Source of the DNA: Sphingomonadales bacterium
GTDB taxonomy: Bacteria > Pseudomonadota > Alphaproteobacteria > SMXS01
Reading direction: 5' to 3'
DNA: 64,000 bases
Assembly (NCBI GenBank): GCA_022844405.1
Contig: JALHLV010000004.1
Span: 122,543 to 186,542, forward strand
In this document: one piece after another, positions 1-8,009 of the stretch
How the letters are laid out: each line of letters opens with the position of its first letter
How positions within the stretch are numbered: position 1 is the first letter of the stretch
The notes under the pieces: model-generated
Database searches by the model: none
What the model was told of the DNA's origin: nothing
Seen by the model: only the letters and a program-made list of their open reading frames with translations
Translations under genes and position numbers: made by a program

Positions 1-67
1 CCGCCCAGCTGACCAGGATGTCGAGTTCGGGCCTCGTCGCGGTCCGGACGATGAAGGATTGCGTCAT
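1..67 (-). CDS. GNAT family N-acetyltransferase, N-terminal fragment
   Basis: Only the first 22 codons lie in the window, and the gene runs off the left edge. An ATG at 65-67 on the minus strand opens a frame beginning MTQSFIVRTATRPELDILV. This resembles the first strand and helix of the GNAT acetyltransferase fold, where an 'R-x-A-T-x-x-E-L-D' start is common. It begins 7 nt after the stop of the SnoaL-like gene, so it is probably the last gene read from the echA-side promoter. The substrate is unknown. The family call rests on very little sequence. Confidence 0.5.
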   Translation of the reverse strand, partial: MTQSFIVRTATRPELDILVSWA

Positions 68-74
68 GGCTCTC

Positions 75-1028
75 TCAGGCAGAAGGCAGCTTCACGTAAC
101 GCAGCACGTCCTCGATGGTCACCGTCGAGCCGGCGGCCTTGCTGGCGGCCTGCACCTCCGGGTCGAGCATGGGCGCTGTGTCGAAATAGTCGGCGGCATA
201 GGTCATCCAGCCGCTCTCGAACCGGCGCACGCTGGCGCCGCGCGTCATCGGGATTTCGCGGCCGTCGGGCAGCGGCGCCACCTGCTGCCATTCCTGGAAC
301 GACACGCCGTCATGCAGCAGCGCGATGCCGAGCGGCAGATAGGTGGCCTTGCCGACCTTGCCCATGATGTCGGTCAGCCATTGCCGGATCACCGCCTGGC
401 CGCGGAAGTGGCCGAAGATCGGGTCCACATACAGCGATTCGGTGGGGTGCATCAGGTCGCAGATGATGTCGAAGTCCCGCTCGGTGGAGCGGTCGTTCAT
501 GATCGCGTGCATGTCGCGGACCGACAGGCCGCTGGGCTGCGCGACCGTGGTCGCCACGTCCCAGCCGCCGGCGGCGCGCAACGCGCGGCGAGCCGCCAGC
601 CACGCCCTGGCGGCCTCGGACAGCGGCGCCACGGGCCGGTCGTCCCGGATCTCGGGTCCGCCCTTGGGCACGGCCGGCATGGGACGGCCGGATCTGGCGG
701 CGGCCCGGCGCAGGGGGCCGGTGTCGTAGTAGTCGGCGGCGTAGTCGATCCACGGCCCGCTCATCCGGCGGATGCTGATGCCCTTGAGCGGCGCATCGCC
801 GGACGTCTCCCATTCGGTCATCGATAGGGAACCGAACGAATCGCTGAACAGATGGGGCGGGAAGACCGGTATCCGGCCCTCGGCATGCGCAAGCAGGGCA
901 CGTGCCCGCGCCGGACCTTCGCAGACGCCCTGCAGCGCGTCGAAATACACGCCGCGTTCGGGGTGGAAGAAATCGGCCAGCGCCGCCGGGTCGGCGGCAT
1001 GGATGGCGGCGTGGCGCGGCGTCCCCAT
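75..1028 (-). CDS. Duplicated SnoaL/NTF2-like domain protein
   Basis: This 317-residue protein has two copies of a SnoaL/NTF2-like fold, a cone-shaped cup used by polyketide cyclases, ketosteroid isomerases and many non-catalytic binding proteins. The halves align by eye: the first ends with GPWIDYAADYYDTGPLRR and the second with SGWMTYAADYFDTAPM. The second half (from about residue 165) also has the 'H-x-I-M-N-D' helix typical of the start of such domains. There is no signal peptide, so it is probably cytoplasmic. It starts 3 nt after the stop of the upstream CoA ligase, so it is almost certainly in the same operon. A role in the same catabolic route is inferred; the reaction cannot be read from the sequence. 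Confidence 0.8.
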   Translation of the reverse strand: MGTPRHAAIHAADPAALADFFHPERGVYFDALQGVCEGPARARALLAHAEGRIPVFPPHLFSDSFGSLSMTEWETSGDAPLKGISIRRMSGPWIDYAADYYDTGPLRRAAARSGRPMPAVPKGGPEIRDDRPVAPLSEAARAWLAARRALRAAGGWDVATTVAQPSGLSVRDMHAIMNDRSTERDFDIICDLMHPTESLYVDPIFGHFRGQAVIRQWLTDIMGKVGKATYLPLGIALLHDGVSFQEWQQVAPLPDGREIPMTRGASVRRFESGWMTYAADYFDTAPMLDPEVQAASKAAGSTVTIEDVLRYVKLPSA

Positions 1029-1031
1029 CGC

Positions 1032-2888
1032 TCAGCCCAGGTCGATGACGCCGTCGCCCGGCGTCTTGTCGAACAGCCTCGCTTCCAGGCCGGCGCGGCG
1101 CTCCAGCGCGGCGCGCTGGTTGACGTAGCCCTTCTCGGTGATCTCGTGGTGCTCCATGGACGGCGGCTCCTCCATCAGCAGCGCCCGCTGGATACGGGTG
1201 GACGAGCCTGGCCTGGCCGTGTTGTGCGCCTTCAGGCCGTTGCGGATGTGCTCGATCACCTTCGGATGGCGGATCAGCCCGGCCACCGGCACATCCTCGC
1301 CGACGCCGGCGATCTTGCGGCAGGCGGCCACGTTGGGCCACAGCAGCGAGCCGACGAAATCCTTGTCATGGCCGGCGATCAGGTTGTCGGCCACTGCCGG
1401 CGCGCAGGCGTCGTTCACCTGCACCCGCAGGGTGCCCACCGACACGAAGGTGCCCGAGGTCAGCTTGAAGTCCTCGACGACCCGGCCGTTGAAGCGCAGG
1501 CCCTGGTTGATGTCGTCCTCGTCGACCAGCGCCAGCGCGTCGCCGATCTTGTAGAAGCCTTCCTCGTCGAACGCCTCGGCGGTCTTCTCGGGCTGGCGGT
1601 AATAGCCCGTGAAGATGTTCGGGCCCTTCACCCGAACCTCCAGCTTGTCGCCATTGGGCACCAGCTTCAGCGTGGTGCCGGGCATGGGCAGGCCCACATT
1701 GCCGGTGCCCTCGATGGGCCAGTGCAGGGTCGAGGACACCGGGCCGGTCTCGGTCGAGCCCCAGCCGGTGCGGAACAGCAGCCGCTGCCCGGTCTCGCGC
1801 ACCGCCAGGTCCTGGTAGCGCTGCCAGATCTCGTGCGGCAGGCTGGCGCCGCCATAACCCAGCTTGCGCACGTTGGAGAAGAAGTGGCGGGCGAGCGCCC
1901 TGTCCTCCTCCAGCGCGTGCACCACCAGCGCATGACCGGCGGCGACCGACAGATATTCGGTCGCCGCGATCTCGCGCAGATTTTCCACCGTGCGGCCGAG
2001 GAACTCGGGCAGCGGCTTGCCGTCGTCGATATAGAACGACCCGCCATGGCTCAACACGCCGTTGAAGTTGGAATTGCCGCCATAGCAGTGGTTCCACGGC
2101 AGCCAGTCGACCAGCACCGGCACATAGTCTGGATCGCGCGGAAAGATGATCTCGCCCGCCTTCTGGTTCGAGCACATCATCCGCTGGGTCTGCGCCACGC
2201 CTTTCGGCATGCCGGTCGAGCCCGAGGTGAACAGGTACTTGCCGACGGTGTCCGGGCCGGTCTTTTCATAAGCCGCCATCACCGCGGCAGTGGGCGTCGT
2301 CGCGGTCAGGTCGTTGAACGGTGTGGCCCTGAAGCCGCGCGGTGGATCGTCATGGACCACCAGTTCGACGCCGTCCAGGTTCAGCGAGGCGAGCGCGCCC
2401 TCGAACGGCGTGCCCTGCTCGACGAAGATCAGCTTCGGCTCGATCAGGTCGAAGACATGGTGCAGCTTCGAATGCGCGCCGGGCATGGTCGAATAGGCGG
2501 TGGCGACCGGCGAGGCGGGAACGCCCACCTGCATCGCGGCCATCACCAGCAGCGCCTGGTTGATCGAGTTTCCGGACAGGATCATCACCGGCTTCGACGC
2601 GTCGAGGCCGCGGTCGAGCAGCGCCTGCGAGAGGGCATTCACCTTTCTGAGGCCCTCGCCATAGGTGATGCTTTCCCACGTCCGGTCCTTAGCGCGCTGG
2701 GCGATCCACAGCCGGTCCGGCGCCTGCGCCGCCCATCTGTGCAGGAAGGCGACCACGTTGGGTTCGTAGTCGCCCAGCTCCAGCAGCGTATCGACGATGA
2801 TGCTGCCGTCGGCACGGCGGGTCATCTTGCCCTGCGGCAGCGCGTGCGGGATCGGCAGGAACGGGGCGAGATTGGTCTTCTGGTCCAT
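1032..2888 (-). CDS. Feruloyl-CoA synthase-type AMP-forming acyl-CoA ligase
   Basis: This 618-residue member of the ANL adenylating superfamily makes an acyl-AMP and then an acyl-CoA from a carboxylic acid, ATP and CoA. The P-loop-like motif LFTSGSTGMPKG and the later 'G-W-G-S-T-E-T-G-P' motif are intact. The length and the segment VDWLPWNHCYGGNSNFNG match the feruloyl-CoA synthase branch rather than the fatty acid ligases. I start at the ATG at 2886-2888 (MDQKTNLAPFLPIP); the frame stays open for 51 more codons upstream, but that part would overlap the crotonase gene and looks like shadow sequence. It lies 25 nt after the crotonase and 3 nt before the SnoaL gene. A phenylpropanoid or related aromatic acid is the likely substrate, but this is inferred. 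Confidence 0.85.
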   Translation of the reverse strand: MDQKTNLAPFLPIPHALPQGKMTRRADGSIIVDTLLELGDYEPNVVAFLHRWAAQAPDRLWIAQRAKDRTWESITYGEGLRKVNALSQALLDRGLDASKPVMILSGNSINQALLVMAAMQVGVPASPVATAYSTMPGAHSKLHHVFDLIEPKLIFVEQGTPFEGALASLNLDGVELVVHDDPPRGFRATPFNDLTATTPTAAVMAAYEKTGPDTVGKYLFTSGSTGMPKGVAQTQRMMCSNQKAGEIIFPRDPDYVPVLVDWLPWNHCYGGNSNFNGVLSHGGSFYIDDGKPLPEFLGRTVENLREIAATEYLSVAAGHALVVHALEEDRALARHFFSNVRKLGYGGASLPHEIWQRYQDLAVRETGQRLLFRTGWGSTETGPVSSTLHWPIEGTGNVGLPMPGTTLKLVPNGDKLEVRVKGPNIFTGYYRQPEKTAEAFDEEGFYKIGDALALVDEDDINQGLRFNGRVVEDFKLTSGTFVSVGTLRVQVNDACAPAVADNLIAGHDKDFVGSLLWPNVAACRKIAGVGEDVPVAGLIRHPKVIEHIRNGLKAHNTARPGSSTRIQRALLMEEPPSMEHHEITEKGYVNQRAALERRAGLEARLFDKTPGDGVIDLG

Positions 2889-2913
2889 GCGGGGCCTCGG
2901 CGTCCTTTGAACG

Positions 2914-3720
2914 TCAACGTCCGGTGAATTGGGGCGGCCGCTTCTCCAGGAAGCTGGCGACGCCCTCCTTGTGGTCTTCGGTCTGGAACAGGATGCCCAG
3001 GATGTGGGCGATCCAGCTGCCGATCTCGCGGTGATCGCCATAGGTGGTCTTGCGCAGCCCTTCCTTCAGGTGCTGCACGGCGAGCGGCGGGTTGGCGGCG
3101 ATCTTTGCCGCCAGCGCATAGGCCGCCGGCATCAGCTCGGCATGGGGCACGGTCTTGAGCACCAGGCCGATGCGCTCGGCCTCGGCCGCGTCGATGACGT
3201 CGCCGGTGAACAGCAGCTCGGCGGCCTTCTGCACGCCGACGATCAGCGGCAGCCGCGTCAGGCCGCCCAGGTCGGTGATCAGGCCGCGCTTGACGAACAG
3301 CTCGGCGAATTTGGCCTTGTCCGAGGCGATGCGGATGTCGGCCATCAGCGCCACGTCCATACCCCAGCCCATGGCCGCGCCGTTGACGGCGGCGATGATC
3401 GGCTTGCCGCAGTCCATGATCGCGGTGGCGGCGGGCGTCGGTACCGGCTTGACGCGGGTCAGGCGGTGGACGCTGCCCTCGCGCTCGCTGCCCGCCATGA
3501 TGGCCCGCACGTCGTCGCCCGAACAGAAGCCCGGGTCGGCGCCGGTCAGCACCACGACGCGCACATCGGCGTCGTCATGGGCCAGCAGGAACGAGGTTTC
3601 CAGCTCGTCATAGGCGCGGCGATTGAGCGCGTTGTAGATCTCCGGACGGTTCAAAGTGACCGTCGCGACATGATCCTTCACGCCATAGACGACGTGGACG
3701 AATTCCTCTGGCTTCAGCAT
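2914..3720 (-). CDS. Enoyl-CoA hydratase/isomerase (crotonase) family protein
   Basis: This 268-residue crotonase-fold protein has the oxyanion-hole segment GADPGFCSGDDVRAIM and the helix segment AAVNGAAMGWGMDVALMADI. Family members hydrate, isomerise or cleave acyl-CoA thioesters. The two classical hydratase glutamates are not both present: the 'GGGCE' position reads GWGMD, and the second glutamate region reads LFVKRGLITDLGG, with an Asp placed as in PaaG-like isomerases. An isomerase or an aromatic side-chain enzyme is therefore as likely as a simple hydratase. It is the first gene of the minus-strand operon, so its promoter must lie in the shared region with the divergent TonB receptor. 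Confidence 0.88.
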   Translation of the reverse strand: MLKPEEFVHVVYGVKDHVATVTLNRPEIYNALNRRAYDELETSFLLAHDDADVRVVVLTGADPGFCSGDDVRAIMAGSEREGSVHRLTRVKPVPTPAATAIMDCGKPIIAAVNGAAMGWGMDVALMADIRIASDKAKFAELFVKRGLITDLGGLTRLPLIVGVQKAAELLFTGDVIDAAEAERIGLVLKTVPHAELMPAAYALAAKIAANPPLAVQHLKEGLRKTTYGDHREIGSWIAHILGILFQTEDHKEGVASFLEKRPPQFTGR

Positions 3721-3829
3721 CCCGAATTTCCCCCGCTGATCCGCCAGTCTATGCGGCGCGCGGCGCGCTTGGCAACGCGCCGATGACGGCCGGTGCGAGC
3801 GGATGGGGCTATGGGTGGCGGACGAAGTA

Positions 3830-3922
3830 TGTTAAAATAATAAATCACGCTTGATTTCTACCAGGAAGAATATACTCAAGCGTGGTTGTTGGACGGTGTG
3901 CGCAACAAACGTTATTTTAACA
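3830..3922. promoter_or_regulatory. Nested inverted repeats between crotonase and TonB receptor genes
   Basis: Two perfect inverted repeats are nested in the AT-rich divergent intergenic region. The outer pair is TGTTAAAATAA (3830-3840) and TTATTTTAACA (3912-3922). The inner pair is CACGCTTGA (3846-3854) and TCAAGCGTG (3876-3884). A third, GGTTGTT (3884-3890) and AACAACC (3919-3925), overlaps them. A possible -10 element TATACT (3871-3876) touches the inner right arm. The arrangement suits a repressor or activator serving both genes. Which protein binds is unknown. Confidence 0.55.
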
Positions 3923-3947
3923 ACCGTTCAATAATAAGCGCGAACAA

Positions 3948-3976
3948 ACCGAAGTGCTGCGTTTTTATACTTCGGT
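3948..3976 (+). promoter_or_regulatory. Stem-loop in the TonB receptor leader
   Basis: ACCGAAGT (3948-3955) pairs with ACTTCGGT (3969-3976), giving a perfect 8-bp stem with a 13-nt loop. It ends 14 nt before the GGGAG ribosome-binding site (3991-3995) of the receptor gene. No U-run follows, so it is not a terminator. It could stabilise the mRNA or be a protein-binding site. Confidence 0.4.
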
Positions 3977-4005
3977 ATATTTGCACCCTAGGGAGTAAAC
4001 TCGCC

Positions 4006-6465
4006 ATGAGATCAACCAGAGTTCGTGCCGCCGCCTATCCGGCGCTCGTAGCGTTGCTTACCGCGGGCGGTCTGTCCGCGACACCCGCGCGGGCCCAGGA
4101 TCCGGCTGCGCCCCCGGCGCCCGAAGTGGCCCGAAAAATCGAGAGCCTTACGGTCACAGCGCGAAAGCAGGAAGAAAGCCTGCAAACCGTGCCCGTCACC
4201 GTCAGCGCCGTCGGTGCCGCCGACCTCGAGCGCTTCCAGTACGACAAGATCGAGGATGTGGTCACCCGCATTCCGACCCTGAACGTGCAGATCGGCGGTT
4301 CCGGTTCCGGCGCCCAGCTCAGTCTGCGCGGCATCGGCTCGTCGAACATTTCCGCGGCGTTCGACTCCGCCGTCGCGCTGGATTTCGACGGCGTCCAGGT
4401 CAGCACCATGCGCATCCTGCAATCCGGCTTCATGGACGTGCAGCAGATCGAGGTGCTCAAGGGTCCGCAGTCGCTCTACTTCGGCAAGAGCGCCTCGGGC
4501 GGCGTGCTGTCGATCAAGTCGAAGAACCCGACCGACGAGTGGGAGTTCGGCGGCAAGGCGGCCTACGAGTTCGAGGAGCGCGGCTATACGCTGGAGGCGT
4601 TCGCGTCGGGACCGGTCACCGACACGCTGGGTTTCAGGATCGCGGCCCGCTTCAATGACATCCAGAAGATCCTCCGTAACACCGCGCCGGTCGCCGATCC
4701 CAAGCGCGGCGAGCAGAACATCAACCTGCGCACCACGTTCCAGCTCGATCCGAGCGACAATTTCTCGGCGAACCTCAAGCTCAACTATGTCCGCCACGAG
4801 AACGACGGCGCCATCTTCTTCGCCCAGAACGATTGCGGACCCAACGGCAGGCCCGACGAGATCTTCCTGCTCGGCGGCGGCTTCATCATCCCGCCGGGCT
4901 ACGGCTGTCCCGGCGACGGCAAGACCTTCTTCCTGCCGGACATCGCGCCGCCGCTGGCCATCCAGTCGCCCGCCGAGGCACGCAAGCCCGGCAGCGCCGG
5001 CGGCGTTCCCTACGGCCAGGCGAGAACCTTTTTCGCCATCCTCGACATGGACTGGCAGATCACCGACTCGCTGACGCTATCGTCGGTCACCGGCTTCGTC
5101 GACCAGTCTGCCCAGGACCAGGACGAGTATAGCTATGGCGGCCTGCTGAACGGCGTCTCGTTTGGCGTCGGCACCGGCCTGACCGATCACCAGCTCGAGC
5201 AGTTCAGCCAGGAAGTGCGACTCGCCAGCGATTTCGACGGGTTCTTCAACTTCATGCTGGGCGCGTTCTACGAAACCCGTGACACCGAGTTCAATACTGG
5301 ACAGCAGGCGGTGAACATCTCGCTGGTCGGGCGCGACCCGGTCACCGGCAACACCTTCGACTGGTACAAGCGGCATATCACCACCGGCGACGCCTTCTCG
5401 ATCTTCGGCAGCGTCGCCTTCGACATCACCGACCAGCTCGAGCTGTCGGGCGGTCTGCGCTGGACCAAGGAAAAGAAGACCAACACCATCCTGGTGCCCT
5501 ATGTCCACACGTTCCTTTCCGCCGGCCCCGCGTTCATCGACAGCGGCTTCGACTCCGGTCCGATCCGCTTCAAGGACAGCAACCTGTCCCCGGAAGTGAC
5601 GCTGAGCTACCAGGCTACCGACGACCTGAACTTCTTCGGCTCGTTCAAGACCGGCTTCAAGTCGGGCGGTATCGACAACAGCGCGCTGCCGTCGTCCAAT
5701 CTGCTGGGCTTCGGCAGCCCCGATCCGGCCGTGCGGCAGGCGACCGCCGACGCGCTGATCTATGAGTCCGAGACCGCCAAGGGCGGCGAGATCGGCGTCA
5801 AGTCGCAATGGGCCGACCAGACGCTGACCCTCAACCTCACCGGCTTCTACTACGTGTTCGACGATCTGCAGGTGCAGAACTTCGACGCCGTCGCCATCCA
5901 GTTCGCCACCTCCAACGCCGGCGAGGTCACCACCAAGGGCATCGACCTCGAGATGAAGTGGATCACACCGGTCGATGGCCTCAGCCTGTACGGTGCCTTG
6001 GCCTATACCGACGCCAAGTACACCGCGTTCTTCGATGCCAACCCCAACAACAACCCGGCGATCGACGACAATCTGGAGGGCCGGCCGGTGGCGCGGGCCC
6101 CGAAATGGGCCGGCAACATCGGTGCCGACCTGCGCATTCCCGTGGGCAACGCCTGGGAGTTTGGCATCACCGGCAACATGCAGTTCAGCGGCAAGTACTT
6201 CACCAACGAAGACTCGTTCGACGACATCGTCCAGCCGTCCTACGTGACCTTCGATCTCGCCGTCTCCATCGGCGACCCCGACGGCAGGTGGCAACTGTCG
6301 GTGATCGGCACCAACCTCACCGACGAGATTTACATCCAGACCAGCGGCGGGCGTCCGTTCCTGGCGCCTGCGGGCAACGCGCGGGGGCTTCCGGCCGGCG
6401 ACGACCAGGTCCTCAACTTCAATCGGGGCCGCCAGGTCTCGATCGAAGCGTCGTTCAAGTTCTGA
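4006..6465 (+). CDS. TonB-dependent outer membrane receptor
   Basis: This 819-residue outer membrane transporter imports a large or scarce substrate with energy from TonB-ExbB-ExbD. I start at the ATG at 4006, 10 nt after GGGAG, because it opens a clean signal peptide (basic start, hydrophobic core, cleavage after TPARA near residue 30). The frame is open upstream but does not look coding there. After a TonB-box-like stretch (IESLTVTARKQ) comes the plug domain (VPVTVSAVGAADLERFQY onward), then a long beta-barrel ending in the usual C-terminal Phe (VSIEASFKF). The divergent catabolic operon suggests an organic substrate rather than a siderophore. Its 3' end overlaps the convergent acyl-CoA ligase by 11 nt. 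Confidence 0.93.
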   Translation: MRSTRVRAAAYPALVALLTAGGLSATPARAQDPAAPPAPEVARKIESLTVTARKQEESLQTVPVTVSAVGAADLERFQYDKIEDVVTRIPTLNVQIGGSGSGAQLSLRGIGSSNISAAFDSAVALDFDGVQVSTMRILQSGFMDVQQIEVLKGPQSLYFGKSASGGVLSIKSKNPTDEWEFGGKAAYEFEERGYTLEAFASGPVTDTLGFRIAARFNDIQKILRNTAPVADPKRGEQNINLRTTFQLDPSDNFSANLKLNYVRHENDGAIFFAQNDCGPNGRPDEIFLLGGGFIIPPGYGCPGDGKTFFLPDIAPPLAIQSPAEARKPGSAGGVPYGQARTFFAILDMDWQITDSLTLSSVTGFVDQSAQDQDEYSYGGLLNGVSFGVGTGLTDHQLEQFSQEVRLASDFDGFFNFMLGAFYETRDTEFNTGQQAVNISLVGRDPVTGNTFDWYKRHITTGDAFSIFGSVAFDITDQLELSGGLRWTKEKKTNTILVPYVHTFLSAGPAFIDSGFDSGPIRFKDSNLSPEVTLSYQATDDLNFFGSFKTGFKSGGIDNSALPSSNLLGFGSPDPAVRQATADALIYESETAKGGEIGVKSQWADQTLTLNLTGFYYVFDDLQVQNFDAVAIQFATSNAGEVTTKGIDLEMKWITPVDGLSLYGALAYTDAKYTAFFDANPNNNPAIDDNLEGRPVARAPKWAGNIGADLRIPVGNAWEFGITGNMQFSGKYFTNEDSFDDIVQPSYVTFDLAVSIGDPDGRWQLSVIGTNLTDEIYIQTSGGRPFLAPAGNARGLPAGDDQVLNFNRGRQVSIEASFKF

Positions 6466-7999
6466 GCGAACGCGCGGCCGTCCCGTAAGGCTCGCGCAGC
6501 GCGTATTTCCGCACCTTGCCCGCGCCCGTCAGCGGCAAGGGCTCGGTGCGGAACTCGTAGCTCTTCGGGCATTTGTAGGACGCGATCAGCGACCGGCAAT
6601 GCTGGTCCAGCGCGTCATGCGACACCGCCATGCCACCGCGCGGCACGATCACCGCGTGCACCGCCTCGCCCCATTTCTCGCTGGGGATGCCGATCACGGC
6701 GCATTGCTGCACCGCCGGATGACGGTAGAGCGCGTTCTCGACCTCGCCGGAATAGACGTTCTCGCCGCCCGAGATGATCATGTCCTTCAGCCGGTCGGCG
6801 ACGAAGACGAAGCCGTCCTCGTCCATATGCGCCAGGTCGCCGGTGAACATGCGCCCGCCGCGGATGGCCTGGGCTGTCTCCTCGGGCCGGCGCCAGTAGC
6901 CCAACATGACGGTCGGGCCGGCGACGGCAACCTCGCCCACGGTGCCGCGCGGCACCTCGTTTCCGGCCTCGTCGACGACGCGCACGTCCATGCCGTGGAT
7001 CGGCTGGCCGGCCGAGCGGAGCTTGGCGCCGCCGACCACCTGGAACGGCGGTTTCAGCAGGGTGAAGAAGCCGGTGGTCTCGGTCATGCCGTAGCGCTGC
7101 ATGAAGCCGGCCGTCGGAATCTTCTCCAGCGCCCTGACCAGCAGCGCCTCGGCGATGGGCGAGGCGCCGTAGATCATGCTCCTGAGCGACGAGAGGTCGT
7201 AGTCGTCGAAATTGGGATGATCGAGTACCGCGCGCAGCATGGTCGAGACCAGATAGACCTCGGTGACGCCGTGATCCTCGATCGCCTTCAGCGTCGCCTC
7301 GGGCTCGAAGCGCGGCAGGCAGACATGGCTGCCGCCCGCCATGGTCGCCCCCATCACCGTGCCCACGTCGGCCAGGTGGAACATGGGCGCCACGTGCAGG
7401 CCCACGGAATCCGGGTGGAACATGTCCTCGGCGATCATCATCAGGCTGTGCATGTAGAGATTGCGCTGGCTCAGCATCACGCCCTTCGACCGGCCGGTGG
7501 TGCCACCGGTGTAGAAGATGCCGGCAAGCTGGTCGTGCGGCACCTTCTCGGGCGGCATGGGCCGGGCGTTCGCGATCAGTGTCTCCAGGTCGTGGGCGCC
7601 TTCGGGCGTGGCGCCGGTGGAGATGACGATCTCGATCGACGGCGCGCCCGCCAGCACGCCGGGCAGCAGGTCCAGATGGGCGTCGTCGACGATCATCACC
7701 CGGGGTTCGCAGTCGTTCAGTCCGCCCACGATCTCCGGCAGCGCCCAGCGGGTGTTGACGGGCGCGATGGCGGCGCCCGCCCATGGAATGGCGAAATAGG
7801 CCTCGATGTGCCAGCCGGCGTTGTCGGCCATCACCGCGACCCGGTCGCCGGTCTCCACCCCCAGAACGCGCAAGGCCGAGGCGAACCGCGAAACCCGGTC
7901 CTCGACCTCGGCCCAGCTCAGCCGCCTGCCCGGTTCGATGATCGCCGTGTGGTGTCCGCGAAGCTGTGCGGTACGGCGCAGGCCGAGCGAAAGCAGCAT
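6455..7999 (-). CDS. AMP-forming acyl-CoA synthetase (fatty acid type)
   Basis: This 514-residue ANL-superfamily ligase activates a carboxylic acid to its CoA thioester. The nucleotide motif is IFYTGGTTGRSKGVML, followed by the 'R-Y-G-M-T-E-T' motif and the C-terminal 'D-R-x-K-D-M-I-I-S-G-G-E-N' hinge, all intact. The length fits medium- or long-chain fatty acyl-CoA or 4-coumarate-type ligases. It starts 10 nt after the stop of the acyl-CoA dehydrogenase, so the two form one transcript. Its end overlaps the receptor gene end, so any terminator would have to be inside coding sequence. The substrate is unknown. Confidence 0.9.
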   Translation of the reverse strand: MLLSLGLRRTAQLRGHHTAIIEPGRRLSWAEVEDRVSRFASALRVLGVETGDRVAVMADNAGWHIEAYFAIPWAGAAIAPVNTRWALPEIVGGLNDCEPRVMIVDDAHLDLLPGVLAGAPSIEIVISTGATPEGAHDLETLIANARPMPPEKVPHDQLAGIFYTGGTTGRSKGVMLSQRNLYMHSLMMIAEDMFHPDSVGLHVAPMFHLADVGTVMGATMAGGSHVCLPRFEPEATLKAIEDHGVTEVYLVSTMLRAVLDHPNFDDYDLSSLRSMIYGASPIAEALLVRALEKIPTAGFMQRYGMTETTGFFTLLKPPFQVVGGAKLRSAGQPIHGMDVRVVDEAGNEVPRGTVGEVAVAGPTVMLGYWRRPEETAQAIRGGRMFTGDLAHMDEDGFVFVADRLKDMIISGGENVYSGEVENALYRHPAVQQCAVIGIPSEKWGEAVHAVIVPRGGMAVSHDALDQHCRSLIASYKCPKSYEFRTEPLPLTGAGKVRKYALREPYGTAARSLRT

Positions 8000-8009
8000 G
8001 GGGTCCCGT

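Noticed and set aside
852..2927. 691-codon open frame opposite the CoA ligase gene
   Set aside because: Arg/His/Gln/Ala-rich with no motifs. It is the antisense of a gene with clear ANL motifs and results from high GC at third positions.
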